15,981 nucleotides of DNA from JBGSPQ01 sp964346765. GTDB lineage: Bacteria > Patescibacteriota > Gracilibacteria > UBA1369. Positions 1 to 8,300 of the stretch are shown here, piece by piece. The translations under genes and the position numbers were made by a program. The stretch lies in the NCBI GenBank assembly GCA_964346765.1, contig CAYFWB010000013.1, positions 1-15,981 of the forward strand, written 5' to 3'. The notes under the pieces are model-generated. The model searched no databases, was not told where the DNA came from, and saw only the letters and a list, made by a program, of their open reading frames with translations. The first letter of the stretch is position 1. Each line of letters starts with the position of its first letter.

Positions 1-155
1 TTAGGAGCGGCCTTTTTTTTAGGAGCGGCCTTTTTTTTAGGAGCGGCCGTTTTCTTAGGGGCGGCCGTTTTCTTAGGAGCGGCCATTTTCTTAGGAGCGA
101 CCTTTTTCTTAGAGGCATCCTTTTTTGGAGCCGCTTTCTTTTTGGCAGTTGCCAT
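1..155 (-). CDS. Histone H1-like Lys/Ala/Pro repeat protein (partial, C-terminus beyond window)
   Basis: The reading frame starts at the ATG at 155-153 and stays open to the left edge, giving 51 codons plus two bases. After a short MATAKKK start, the protein is a run of six-residue units of the type K-K-[K/T/M]-A-A-P, encoded by an 18-base tandem repeat. Such Lys/Ala/Pro tails occur in bacterial histone H1-like proteins and in basic tails of other DNA- or RNA-binding proteins. The likely role is non-specific nucleic-acid binding or nucleoid compaction, but this is inferred from composition alone. The gene is divergent from rnhA across a 147-base AT-rich gap. A possible -10 hexamer lies only 13 bases before the ATG, so the mRNA may be almost leaderless. 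The visible part has no folded domain, so a fusion to another domain beyond the edge cannot be excluded. Confidence 0.75.
   Translation of the reverse strand, partial: MATAKKKAAPKKDASKKKVAPKKMAAPKKTAAPKKTAAPKKKAAPKKKAAP
3..128 (-). repeat. 18-bp tandem repeat, about seven units, coding KK[K/T/M]AAP
   Basis: Units begin at 3, 21, 39, 57, 75, 93 and 111 on the plus strand, most starting with AGGAGCGGCC followed by a T-rich half. The left units are nearly identical, with T runs of eight at 13-20 and 31-38. The units at 93 and 111 have diverged. The 18-base period keeps the reading frame, so copy-number change would lengthen or shorten the basic tail without a frameshift. Confidence 0.9.
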
Positions 156-168
156 AGTGAAGAGGTTA

Positions 169-198
169 AAGATACAAATTACATTGTAAAAAAAGCAA
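169..198 (-). promoter_or_regulatory. Possible promoter of the histone H1-like gene
   Basis: Read on the minus strand, TTGCTT (198-193) is followed by an 18-base spacer and TATCTT (174-169). Only 13 bases separate this -10 from the ATG, which would give a leader of roughly 6 bases. The sequence is AT-rich, so a chance match is possible. Confidence 0.3.
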
Positions 199-302
199 TT
201 TACTTTATGCTAATATTAACAAAAAAAAAATAAAAAGCAAAAAAAAGAGGGATAATAAAGGGAAAAATAGATGACAAAAAATATTTTTTTATCCAAACTT
301 CA

Positions 303-722
303 ATGATTGTAGTGTTCACAGATGGCTCATGCAAGGGAAATCCCGGCCCCGGAGGATGGGCGGCGATTTTGTTAAAAAAAAATACCGACAAGCCTTTTAA
401 GGTTATTAAAGGCAGGGAGTCAGATTCAACAAATAACAGAATGGAAATGTTTGCGATCATAGAAGCGTTAAGATTCCTTTATGAAAACGATTTTCAATGT
501 GACGACATAACTCTTTATTCCGATTCAAATTTAATTGTGCAGACGTTGAACCAGGGATGGAAAAGAAAAGCCAATCTGGATTTATGGGAAGAGCTGGACC
601 ATCTTAACGAAGAATTACAGGTACGGTACATTTGGGTAAAGGCTCATCACGCCAATCACTGGAATAATGAAGTTGATAAACTTGCACTTGCGGAAGCTAC
701 AAAAGCTTCGAAATCAATTTAG
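303..722 (+). CDS. rnhA: Ribonuclease HI
   Basis: A 139-aa single-domain RNase HI, which cleaves the RNA strand of RNA-DNA hybrids during replication and R-loop removal. The N-terminus carries the signature FTDGSCKGNPGPGGW. The four metal-binding acidic residues are visible: Asp7 (TDGS), Glu48 (NNRME), Asp74 (YSDS) and Asp125 (NEVDKLA), with the catalytic-loop histidine at His115/116. Spacing matches the E. coli enzyme (Asp10, Glu48, Asp70, Asp134), and the length is a little short of its 155 aa, so it looks complete and active. The start is the first ATG, directly before the first beta-strand, with no Shine-Dalgarno sequence. Its last 26 bases overlap the 3' end of sucD on the other strand, and there is no room for a terminator between them. 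Confidence 0.95.
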   Translation: MIVVFTDGSCKGNPGPGGWAAILLKKNTDKPFKVIKGRESDSTNNRMEMFAIIEALRFLYENDFQCDDITLYSDSNLIVQTLNQGWKRKANLDLWEELDHLNEELQVRYIWVKAHHANHWNNEVDKLALAEATKASKSI

Positions 723-1575
723 GAACGTCAACCGGCAATTCGGCCACTTGCACTCCCGCGTTTTTTAAAGCCCCGACCTTGCTTTCATATGTTCCACTTT
801 TACCGTAAATAATAGCTCCCGCGTGTCCCATGCGTTTTTCTTTAGGAGCTGTTTTGCCGGATACATACGCGACTAAAGGTTTAGAAATATTATTATTTTT
901 CAAATAGTCAGCCAGTTTCTCTTCCGCATCACCTCCGATTTCACCAATAACCACAATCGCTTCCGTGGCGGGATCTTTATTAAACAGTTTTATGCAGTCC
1001 ACCATATTAAGTCCGGTTATCATATCTCCGCCAACGCCAACCACACTGCTCTGCCCGATACCAACACCGGAAAGCTGCATCACTATTTCATAAGTCAAAG
1101 TGCCAGATCTGGATACAACACCCACTTTTCCTTTCTTAAAAAAATGCGCCGGCATAATACCGATTTTACATTCACCGGGTGAAATAAGACCCGGACAATT
1201 TGGCCCAATCACTACAAGGTGCTTTTTTTCAGCCACCCACATTATTTTTAGCACATCCAACACCGGCATCATTTCCGTAATAAGCACAATATTCAGATTC
1301 GAATCAAGAGCTTCCATTGCCGCGTCAATCGCGTGCGCCGCCGGCACAAAAATTATCGAATAATCCGCTTCATGCCGACTCAACGCCTTTGCCACCGAAT
1401 CATAGACCGGCACACTCCCGCCGGCGGCTTCTACCTTTTCACCGCCCCTTCCCGGAGTAACGCCCGCCACCACATCGCTACCGTATTCAATCATCCGTGC
1501 CGAGTGGAACGCCCCGTGATGTCCCGTGATACCCTGCACGATAACCCCGGTTTTAGAATCAATTAAAATAGACAT
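697..1575 (-). CDS. sucD: Succinyl-CoA synthetase, alpha subunit
   Basis: A 292-aa protein of the usual length for the alpha subunit, which binds CoA and carries the phosphohistidine intermediate in succinyl-CoA + NDP + Pi <-> succinate + CoA + NTP. The N-terminal CoA-binding Rossmann domain shows the expected ITGHHGAFH segment. The C-terminal ligase domain contains GHAGAII with the phospho-acceptor His251 (E. coli His246). It starts 5 bases after the sucC stop, so the two are co-transcribed and probably translationally coupled; no Shine-Dalgarno sequence is visible. The stop is TAG and lies inside the 3' end of the convergent rnhA. No other TCA-cycle gene is in the window, so the direction and role in this organism (oxidative cycle or fermentative ATP formation) are open. 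Confidence 0.95.
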   Translation of the reverse strand: MSILIDSKTGVIVQGITGHHGAFHSARMIEYGSDVVAGVTPGRGGEKVEAAGGSVPVYDSVAKALSRHEADYSIIFVPAAHAIDAAMEALDSNLNIVLITEMMPVLDVLKIMWVAEKKHLVVIGPNCPGLISPGECKIGIMPAHFFKKGKVGVVSRSGTLTYEIVMQLSGVGIGQSSVVGVGGDMITGLNMVDCIKLFNKDPATEAIVVIGEIGGDAEEKLADYLKNNNISKPLVAYVSGKTAPKEKRMGHAGAIIYGKSGTYESKVGALKNAGVQVAELPVDVPKLISKLL

Positions 1576-1580
1576 ATAAT

Positions 1581-2726
1581 TTATAATGAAGCCACGGACT
1601 TCACCGCTTCTTCAAAAGATTTAAAAGTTTTAACACCCGCCTTGGTCAGCATCATAGCCGCTTCATTTTCATTCGTGCCCACGATTCTAACGCACATCGG
1701 CATCTTTAACTCGCCGGAATGCATTTGATCAATTATGCCCAACGCGATTTCATCACAATGAGTGATTCCTCCAAAAATATTTATCAAAATTTTTTTGACC
1801 GATTTTTTACTTAGAACAATTTTAAGAGCCTCCCCCATTGTCTCGCGCGAAGCCCCTCCACCCACGTCACAGAAATTTGCCGCCCTGGCACCATAGTAAG
1901 AAGCCGCGTCCAAAGTGGCCATCACCAGCCCGGCCCCGTTGCCTATTACCGCCAGATCACCTTCCAACTCAACATAAGCGAGCCCCATGTCTCGCGCCTC
2001 CTTTTCAAGTTCGGAAAGTCCGCGTCCCTCTAAAGCCGAAAATTCCTTATGCCGATAAAGTGCGTTATCATCAATCACAACTTTGGAATCAACCGCCACC
2101 AGATCGCTCTCTTTAGTAAGCGCCAGCGGATTAATTTCCAACAGAGTGGCATCATCATTTTCCATAATTTCCAGTAATTTCATGGCCAAATCCGTCAGGC
2201 GCCCGGCCAATTTTTCATTCAGATGGCAATTCAAAGAAAAAAAGTCTTTGACAAAATTTTTATCGGCAATTCTAAAGTTGATTTCAAATACCGGCTTATT
2301 AGCGTCATCAACAATTTCTTCAATATCAACACCGCCGTTCTTGGAAAAAATCAATTTATAACACCTTTCAAACCTATCCAGAGTAACCGATAGATAGAGC
2401 TCTTCAGCCATATCAACCTTTTCCTCCACCATGATTTCATAATCATCAGAGCCGTCAAAACGTTCATCTTTAAGATCGGTAATCGTTTTCTCCAAATCAC
2501 CCCGATCGGCAAAAACAATCGCTCCGCTTTTTCCTCTATGTCCTCTTAAAAGTTGAGCTTTAACCGCAAAATCATTTAAACCGGGGTTCGCATTCAAAAA
2601 TTTTTCCAAAACAGATTTCGATTCACTGTTAAAATTCTTTAAATCACCTTCAATCACAGATGAAATTGGAACATTAATTCCATACCGCGCAAAAATTGCA
2701 TTGCCTTCAAATTCTTTTAAATACAT
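1581..2726 (-). CDS. sucC: Succinyl-CoA synthetase, beta subunit
   Basis: A 381-aa beta subunit, close to the usual length of about 385-400 aa. It supplies the nucleotide-binding ATP-grasp fold (residues about 1-230) and the succinate-binding ligase domain (about 245-381), and pairs with SucD. Family marks are the N-terminal FARYGI segment, LLEINPLAL near residue 200, VIGNGAGLVMATLD, the glycine-rich FCDVGGGAS loop, and the strongly conserved NIFGGITHCDEIA. I cannot tell ATP from GTP preference by eye. The ATG lies 16 bases after the trxA stop, and sucD follows after 5 bases, so trxA-sucC-sucD probably form one transcript. No Shine-Dalgarno sequence is seen before the start. Confidence 0.95.
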   Translation of the reverse strand: MYLKEFEGNAIFARYGINVPISSVIEGDLKNFNSESKSVLEKFLNANPGLNDFAVKAQLLRGHRGKSGAIVFADRGDLEKTITDLKDERFDGSDDYEIMVEEKVDMAEELYLSVTLDRFERCYKLIFSKNGGVDIEEIVDDANKPVFEINFRIADKNFVKDFFSLNCHLNEKLAGRLTDLAMKLLEIMENDDATLLEINPLALTKESDLVAVDSKVVIDDNALYRHKEFSALEGRGLSELEKEARDMGLAYVELEGDLAVIGNGAGLVMATLDAASYYGARAANFCDVGGGASRETMGEALKIVLSKKSVKKILINIFGGITHCDEIALGIIDQMHSGELKMPMCVRIVGTNENEAAMMLTKAGVKTFKSFEEAVKSVASL

Positions 2727-2742
2727 TTAGAAAGCAACTTTT

Positions 2743-3060
2743 TTAAAGACTGTCCATTTTCTGTTTAAGCGCTTCTTCACTTTGAAACCCCACCATTTTA
2801 TCCGCGACCTCACCGTCTTTAAAGAAAATCAGAGTCGGGATACTTTGGATTTCATATTTCATGCTGATCTCACTGTTTTCATCAACATTAACCGCGCCCA
2901 CCTTAACTTTTCCTTCGAATTCACCCGCCAGTTTTTCAATTGTCGGAGCCATCATTTTACAGGGACCGCACCATGGTGCAAAAAAGTCCACCAGAACAGC
3001 GCCTTTATGATTCAGCACTTCGTCTTCAAAATTTGCGTCGGTAAATTGAACATCAGCCAT
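2743..3060 (-). CDS. trxA: Thioredoxin
   Basis: A 105-aa classical thioredoxin, a cytoplasmic protein-disulfide reductant recycled by thioredoxin reductase. The active site WCGPC is at residues 30-34, inside the usual VDFFAPWCGPCK context. The later VNVDEN segment and the cis-proline motif IPT, which packs against the active site, are also present. Length and motif order match the family, and no signal peptide is seen. It is first in the leftward trxA-sucC-sucD cluster, a combination I do not know as a standard operon. A TATAAT sits 13 bases before the ATG in the 29-base gap after the 417-aa gene, so trxA may have its own nearly leaderless promoter besides read-through. Confidence 0.95.
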   Translation of the reverse strand: MADVQFTDANFEDEVLNHKGAVLVDFFAPWCGPCKMMAPTIEKLAGEFEGKVKVGAVNVDENSEISMKYEIQSIPTLIFFKDGEVADKMVGFQSEEALKQKMDSL

Positions 3061-3073
3061 ATGAAATAATTAA

Positions 3074-3079
3074 ATTATA
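3074..3079 (-). promoter_or_regulatory. Perfect -10 hexamer (TATAAT) 13 bases before trxA
   Basis: The minus strand reads TATAAT at 3079-3074, with 13 bases to the trxA ATG. No acceptable -35 exists at 16-18 bases upstream; the DNA there is the end of the preceding gene. The gap is almost pure A/T, so chance is a serious alternative. Confidence 0.3.
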
Positions 3080-3089
3080 ATTTTATATA

Positions 3090-4343
3090 TTATAACTTGC
3101 CGGTTTCGGTTTTCGCAAGGTCTGCAATTTTTTGAAGATCCTTTTCAAATTGTTTTACCTTCGGCGTCGAATTTTTAAGCAGGTAGGATTTTCTTAGTAG
3201 ACGTAAAAATGAAAGTCTCTTGGCGGCTGTTCTGTATTTTGTTTTCTTAAGTTGCTGTCGATCCTTGTAAAGCGGATCAATGTCGAATTTAAAAATAAGC
3301 AGACTCTGCTCAATTTCCAGAACCTTGGCCGCGACCTTTTCATGAGGATCGCCCTTTTGCATAATAATTCTGAAAAAGTGCACCGTGTTATCATTTGGAT
3401 CGCTGGTCTGCCCCATCGCTATTATATTTTCTTCGGGCAAAGAATAAATAAACCACGACTTTACGTTAATATCTCCGTTTTCAAAATTTTTACTGAAAGT
3501 AAAACTTATAAACAGATTATCGTCTCCGCCTTTTCTTCTGAGCACTCTGACTTTTTCCTCCATTACGGGATTATTCGCGAAGGCAATCGATTCAACTTTG
3601 GCCGGCATATCTTCATGGATTTTCTTCAGCGAATTAAATCTAACAAACCGCCCTTCTTTTAAGTGCTTGGCCAGTTTAAGCAGTGTTACCGCGTCAAATT
3701 CAGGCATCTGCTCGTTTAAGAAATTAATCACTTTTTCATACATTTTTCCAAGTAAATTTTCCATTGTGTCCTGTGCATCTTCAAACGACGTGCCCAATTT
3801 TGAAATATTGATCACCTGACCGTTATCCAGATATAGACGAAGCTCATAATCTTCTTCATCAAACTCATGATTCTTTAAAAAGTTTAGATAAACAGAAAAG
3901 CATTCACGCTTTTCAGGTATGATCAAGATACTGCCCTCATAAAATTGAATTCTGGCTTTTCCTTTTGGCACGGTTTTACCATGCACGTTTACAAGTTCCA
4001 CACCGCAATCAAACTCTTTAACCAGCATGCCCACTTTCATAAAAAGAGTGTCGGCAAGATACTCATTTCGCACTCTTAAAAAATCTTTCAGAAAAGAGTC
4101 AAACAAATTGGCAAAATTCATCAGCACATATTTATCTTTACTGTAAGTAGTGAAAGAAAGCATTTCTTCTCTGATGAATAGCTCTTTCATGTCGCCAAAA
4201 TAAATAACCTCGCCCTGATCCTGGGCACCTTTGCCTTTAAGACGGAAAGACTGCCTGTCAATCACGATCTCTCCTTCCTTTTCAATAATCACCTTATTGA
4301 AAAAGTTTAACTTTTTATATTTTAGACTATAAGTAAGAGCCAT
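3090..4343 (-). CDS. Conserved-looking hypothetical protein, 417 aa, cytoplasmic
   Basis: I do not recognise this protein. It has no signal peptide or membrane segment and is rich in Lys, Glu, Phe and Leu, as a soluble protein would be. Residues about 18-95 and about 130-205 both look like a run of beta-strands closed by a long helix. In each, EGxI opens the strands and a D/E-x-F-L or D-x-M-E-N-L helix ends them. This would fit two PH-like or GRAM-like barrels, but it is inference from pattern only. A third beta-rich part follows (about 250-330), and the C-terminus (about 340-417) is very basic with many Lys/Arg. The gene ends 29 bases before trxA on the same strand. A weak TTGAAG-18-CATCTT pair lies 11 bases before its ATG. 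Confidence 0.8.
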   Translation of the reverse strand: MALTYSLKYKKLNFFNKVIIEKEGEIVIDRQSFRLKGKGAQDQGEVIYFGDMKELFIREEMLSFTTYSKDKYVLMNFANLFDSFLKDFLRVRNEYLADTLFMKVGMLVKEFDCGVELVNVHGKTVPKGKARIQFYEGSILIIPEKRECFSVYLNFLKNHEFDEEDYELRLYLDNGQVINISKLGTSFEDAQDTMENLLGKMYEKVINFLNEQMPEFDAVTLLKLAKHLKEGRFVRFNSLKKIHEDMPAKVESIAFANNPVMEEKVRVLRRKGGDDNLFISFTFSKNFENGDINVKSWFIYSLPEENIIAMGQTSDPNDNTVHFFRIIMQKGDPHEKVAAKVLEIEQSLLIFKFDIDPLYKDRQQLKKTKYRTAAKRLSFLRLLRKSYLLKNSTPKVKQFEKDLQKIADLAKTETGKL

Positions 4344-4422
4344 AACCTTGCTGAAAGATGTTTCACGAGTCTAATCCGCTTCAAACGTCGATATAATACA
4401 GTGCTAAAAAGAAAAATCAATA

Positions 4423-5130
4423 TTAATTACAGTCTTTAAAAGCATCGCCGAATATTTTCAACACCGCCTGCCAATCAGGGACCGGCAATTCCGAAACCAC
4501 TTTCCCGAATTCCGCTTTTTCCGCTGAATCGGGTTCATAAAAACAAACGTCACGCCGGCTGAAGTGATAACACTCACCCGTGACTGCCGAAAATTGCATA
4601 TCAAAATACCTTACTCCATAAATATCACAATTAACGGTTATCGGTATATCACACTCAAATTTAATTAAATTTTGATCATCCGCTACTACATCAAATTTAC
4701 TGCCGTCATCAAGAGAAATCCCTATATGATTCTTGCGATTTCTGCCTGTCAGCCCGTTATCAATCAAAAACCGAAAAAACATTTCCGTCTCTTTGGTAAA
4801 AACCGGCGCGTTATCAACAGTATCAAAAGGCAGTGGTTCCATGTCTCCTTCGCCAAGTTCCTGCGGTTTATCCGGAAATATGCTTTCGTAAACATCCGCT
4901 CGAATTTCATCAACGGTATCAGGCATGCCGGAAAGGCTCTCTTCGATTGTAGGTTCATTGTCAAAATCAAAAAGATTACCATATTCAAATCGCATTCCCG
5001 ATTTTAAATTATTGACTCCCGATTGTGCTTCATTATATTCAGGCGGTTCCATGTCCGGACAAGAGTTTCTTTGCGTATCCTCCAGTTCAGTAGTGTCGAT
5101 TAAATCTGTTGACGAACTGGGACCATTCAT
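4423..5130 (-). CDS. Hypothetical acidic protein, 235 aa
   Basis: Not recognised. The first about 110 residues are strongly acidic and rich in Asp, Glu, Pro, Ser and Asn, so probably disordered. Residues about 115-225 look folded, with alternating hydrophobic strands (for example HIGISLDDGSKFDVV, then IKFECDIPITVNCDIYG) and a C-terminal helix. Cysteines occur at scattered places, including the third-last codon region (DCN end). No signal peptide, membrane segment or lipobox is seen, so it is predicted cytoplasmic. The start is the most upstream ATG and has no Shine-Dalgarno sequence. It is divergent from the large cell-wall hydrolase gene across 189 bases, and 79 bases separate its stop from the next leftward gene. 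It may be lineage-specific. Confidence 0.65.
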   Translation of the reverse strand: MNGPSSSTDLIDTTELEDTQRNSCPDMEPPEYNEAQSGVNNLKSGMRFEYGNLFDFDNEPTIEESLSGMPDTVDEIRADVYESIFPDKPQELGEGDMEPLPFDTVDNAPVFTKETEMFFRFLIDNGLTGRNRKNHIGISLDDGSKFDVVADDQNLIKFECDIPITVNCDIYGVRYFDMQFSAVTGECYHFSRRDVCFYEPDSAEKAEFGKVVSELPVPDWQAVLKIFGDAFKDCN

Positions 5131-5240
5131 AATTAATTGTAATTAAAAAAATATTTCCAGCAGACATTATCACACACCTAAAACTAATCAATGGTTTTTG
5201 ATTTTGTATATTATTATAAAGCTTTTTAAGCTTCTAGGCA

Positions 5241-5269
5241 TTGAGAAAAAGGCAAAAAATTGATATACT
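5241..5269 (+). promoter_or_regulatory. Sigma70-type promoter of the amidase/SpoIID gene
   Basis: TTGAGA (5241-5246), a 17-base spacer and TATACT (5264-5269) form the best promoter match in the window. The predicted start near 5276 gives a leader of about 44 bases, which holds the only good Shine-Dalgarno-like sequence seen here (AGGA, 8 bases before the ATG at 5320). Confidence 0.6.
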
Positions 5270-5290
5270 TAAACGATAAAAGCGTTTAAG
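5268..5290 (+). promoter_or_regulatory. 8-bp perfect inverted repeat at the predicted transcription start
   Basis: CTTAAACG (5268-5275) and CGTTTAAG (5283-5290) are perfect inverted arms around a 7-base centre. They overlap the last bases of the -10 and the predicted transcription start. The position fits an operator for a dimeric repressor or a hairpin at the extreme 5' end of the mRNA. There is no following U-run, so it is not a terminator. Confidence 0.4.
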
Positions 5291-5319
5291 ATCATGTATC
5301 AATATTTAGGAACAAATTT

Positions 5320-8300
5320 ATGAAAATTCAAACGCTAAAATTAAAAGCCCTTCAAGTGGGGATTTTTTATTTGATTGCAACTCTTTTATTTTCGACGATC
5401 GTTATTCAGCCTGTTTCAGCGGCTGATTCTTTGAATCAACAAACAGAAGAAAGCATTAAAACCAGTACATATCTTTCGCCGGTTAAACAGGCCCCGATGC
5501 CTTTTACCGGATTGGCTTTAAGTTGGAAACAAACATTACCTGAAAATACTTCTGTGAAACTATATTTAAAGTTTCTAACCGATGACGGATGGACCGAATG
5601 GACAAAAATCGACGGAGAATATGAAGGATTAAACAAAGGGGGCGAACAGAACCCGGAAGATTTTGTGTCCACCAATTTGGCAACCGCCTATCAATATAAA
5701 GTTGTTTTAACAAGCAAAACCGCGCATATAAGTCCTGTCGTGGAAAATATCAGATTTACCTATATTCATGCCAAATCGGCTACACCCGACGGAACAATGA
5801 AAGCTTCACTTCAGTTGCCTCAGGTTGCATTATTAAGCGACACAGCATCTTCAACACGAATGGCCGCATCTGCAGAAGACGGCTTAAGAGTCACTTCCAG
5901 AGCCGAATGGGGCGCGGATGAGTCAATAAGAATATATGGCGAAGACAAGCCGGAAGGGGACGTAATAGAAACGGACGAAGGCTATGAAAAACAATTTGCA
6001 AGCGAGCTGAAAATAACCCGCACTGTTGCCAGTTCTAACATTGGCAAAACATTAACCTGGCCGCTCGAGTATCCCGAAAAAATATCAAAAATAATTGTTC
6101 ATCATACGGCCACAACCTCAAATCTGGACGATCCGAAGCAGGCGATCAGAAACATATACTACTATCACTCCATAACACGCGGTTGGGGTGATATCGGTTA
6201 TAACTATATTATCGACAAAAACGGGAATATTTATGAAGGAAGATACGGCGGCGACGGAGTAGTGGGCGGTCATGCCGCCAAGTATAACGTGGGTAGCATC
6301 GGAATCGCGGTACTGGGGAACTATCAAGAAAACAGGGTGCCGGAAAGTGTGACCGCATCTTTAACCAATCTGGTTAAGGTCAAATCAGCAAAACACGATA
6401 TCGATCCGGAAGGTTCATCCATGTTCAGAGGTGAGATGTTAAAGAATGTCATTGGGCATAAAGATGTGGGCGCAACAGCCTGTCCGGGCAAAAACCTTTA
6501 TGCTTTATTGCCGGCTATCAGAAAAATGGCTAAAGGTAAATTGATTTCCGGCATTGTCGATAAAAGGCGGCTTGTTACGGACAACATGAATTATGATTAC
6601 CAAATGGCTACCGAACTGAACGCTGTGCAGATAGATTCCGGCATGGATAAAACGCTCACGATCAAGTTAAAAAATACGGGTACCAAATCATGGGGCGCGA
6701 ATTCGTATTTAATGTTAAGCAATAATGGCGCGCTTCAGTATTTAAGAAACGCCGAACCTGTTAAAACAACCACTGCCGGTAAATCCGTTTCACCCGGATC
6801 CACCGCGACTTTCCGGCTTAAACTGAAAGCCAGAAGCGACGGCGGTTACTCCACAATGGAAATATTCCCAATGGTGAACGGTACTAAAAAAATAGAAAAA
6901 TATCTTAATGTGCCGCTTCAGGTTATTTCAGCTAGCATGGATTACGAATTTGTGGATCTGAAATATGACAGGCAATTCATTGGCAGAAATCAAACCACAA
7001 CGGCCACGCTGATTTTGAAAAACACCGGTACAATCACCTGGAAACGGGGTGGCGAAAACAGGCTTAGAATCGGTACGGAAAACCCCAGGGATCACGTTTC
7101 AAGATACATCCCCACGCCCGGAACGCGTCTTGCCAAAATGACGCAGGCCAAAGTCAAACCCGGAGAAACGGCCGAGTTTAAAATCAAGCTCAGGGCTCCG
7201 GCCAGAGAAGGTGTTTACAGAGAATATTTTACACCCGTCATTGAAGGGGTAAGTTGGCTGGAAAACAAAGGTACTTATCTGGAATTTGTAGTTTCTGATT
7301 CAAGTTACAAAGCCAAATATCTGGGAGCCCAAAATATGGAAGCATTCGCGCCGGGAGAAAAGAAACTTGTCTGGATGGAGTTTATGAACATGGGGCGCAG
7401 AGCATGGCAAAAAGACGGCAATCTAAAATTCAAACTGGACATTGTAAAAAGCGCCAATCTGAACGTGGATGAGATCGAAATGCAGGCTGATAAAGTTTTG
7501 CCGGGCGAAAATGTAAAAGTTCAAATGGCGATCCACGCGCCAGCCAAAGAAGGACTTTATAGAGCACTTGTCACCCCAATGGCGGGCAATAAAAAGCTCA
7601 CAATCAGGCCTATTGTCCTTTTCATAAAAGTAAGTGAAGACGTAGTCGTTCAAACGGACTGGATATCCAGAAAAGCCGTCACGAGTTCAACAACCGCGGC
7701 AAAATCGACTTCAGACTTAATCAGAATAGGACTCGGATTCACCGGAGACCCCGTAATTTCAGCATCCGGCCTGCATAAACTATATGAAGGAGCCCGTGAA
7801 ATAACCACGCTGACAGCCGATACAAAAGCCGCGGTTACATATTCACAGGGGAAATACAAGGTTAAAGTTGGCACAAAAACCTATACAACTTTAACGCCGC
7901 CAATCTTCAAACCCGTTTACGGATCCATTTTACGAATAGACAACTATGAAAACCATCCTTCCTGGAAACCCGAACTTAACGATAACGAATACCGGGGTAA
8001 TTTAGAGGTTCATTATTATGAAAACAGACTGCAAGTGGTAAACGAACTTCCGCTAAATGATTATTTAAAAGGAGTAGCCGAAATTTCTTCAAGCGAGAAT
8101 TATGAAAAGATTAAAGCGATTATAGTTTTGGCAAGATCATACGCCAAGTTTTACATGACCAAAGCCGAAAAATTCCCCGGAGCACCTTATCACCTTAAAG
8201 ACGACGATCTTACCTCACAAGTATATTTGGGTCACGGATTCGCCAAAAGAAATATTACAGGATCCAGAGCAGTGGAAAATACAAAAGGCGAGGTTGTTAC

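Noticed and set aside
3..128. CRISPR-like array from the regular 18-bp period
   Set aside because: There are no unique spacers; the repeat is continuous and codes in frame for a basic repeat protein.
1838..2361. Plus-strand open frames across sucC (92 aa each)
   Set aside because: They are shadows of sucC, with no family resemblance and implausible composition.
5218..5235. AAGCTT-TTT-AAGCTT hairpin as a terminator or operator
   Set aside because: The stem is only 6 bp, has no T-run after it and lies between divergent genes, where no terminator is expected. A chance palindrome pair is likely.
7423..7874. Minus-strand open frames inside the amidase/SpoIID gene
   Set aside because: They lie wholly within a well-supported gene and encode no recognisable protein.
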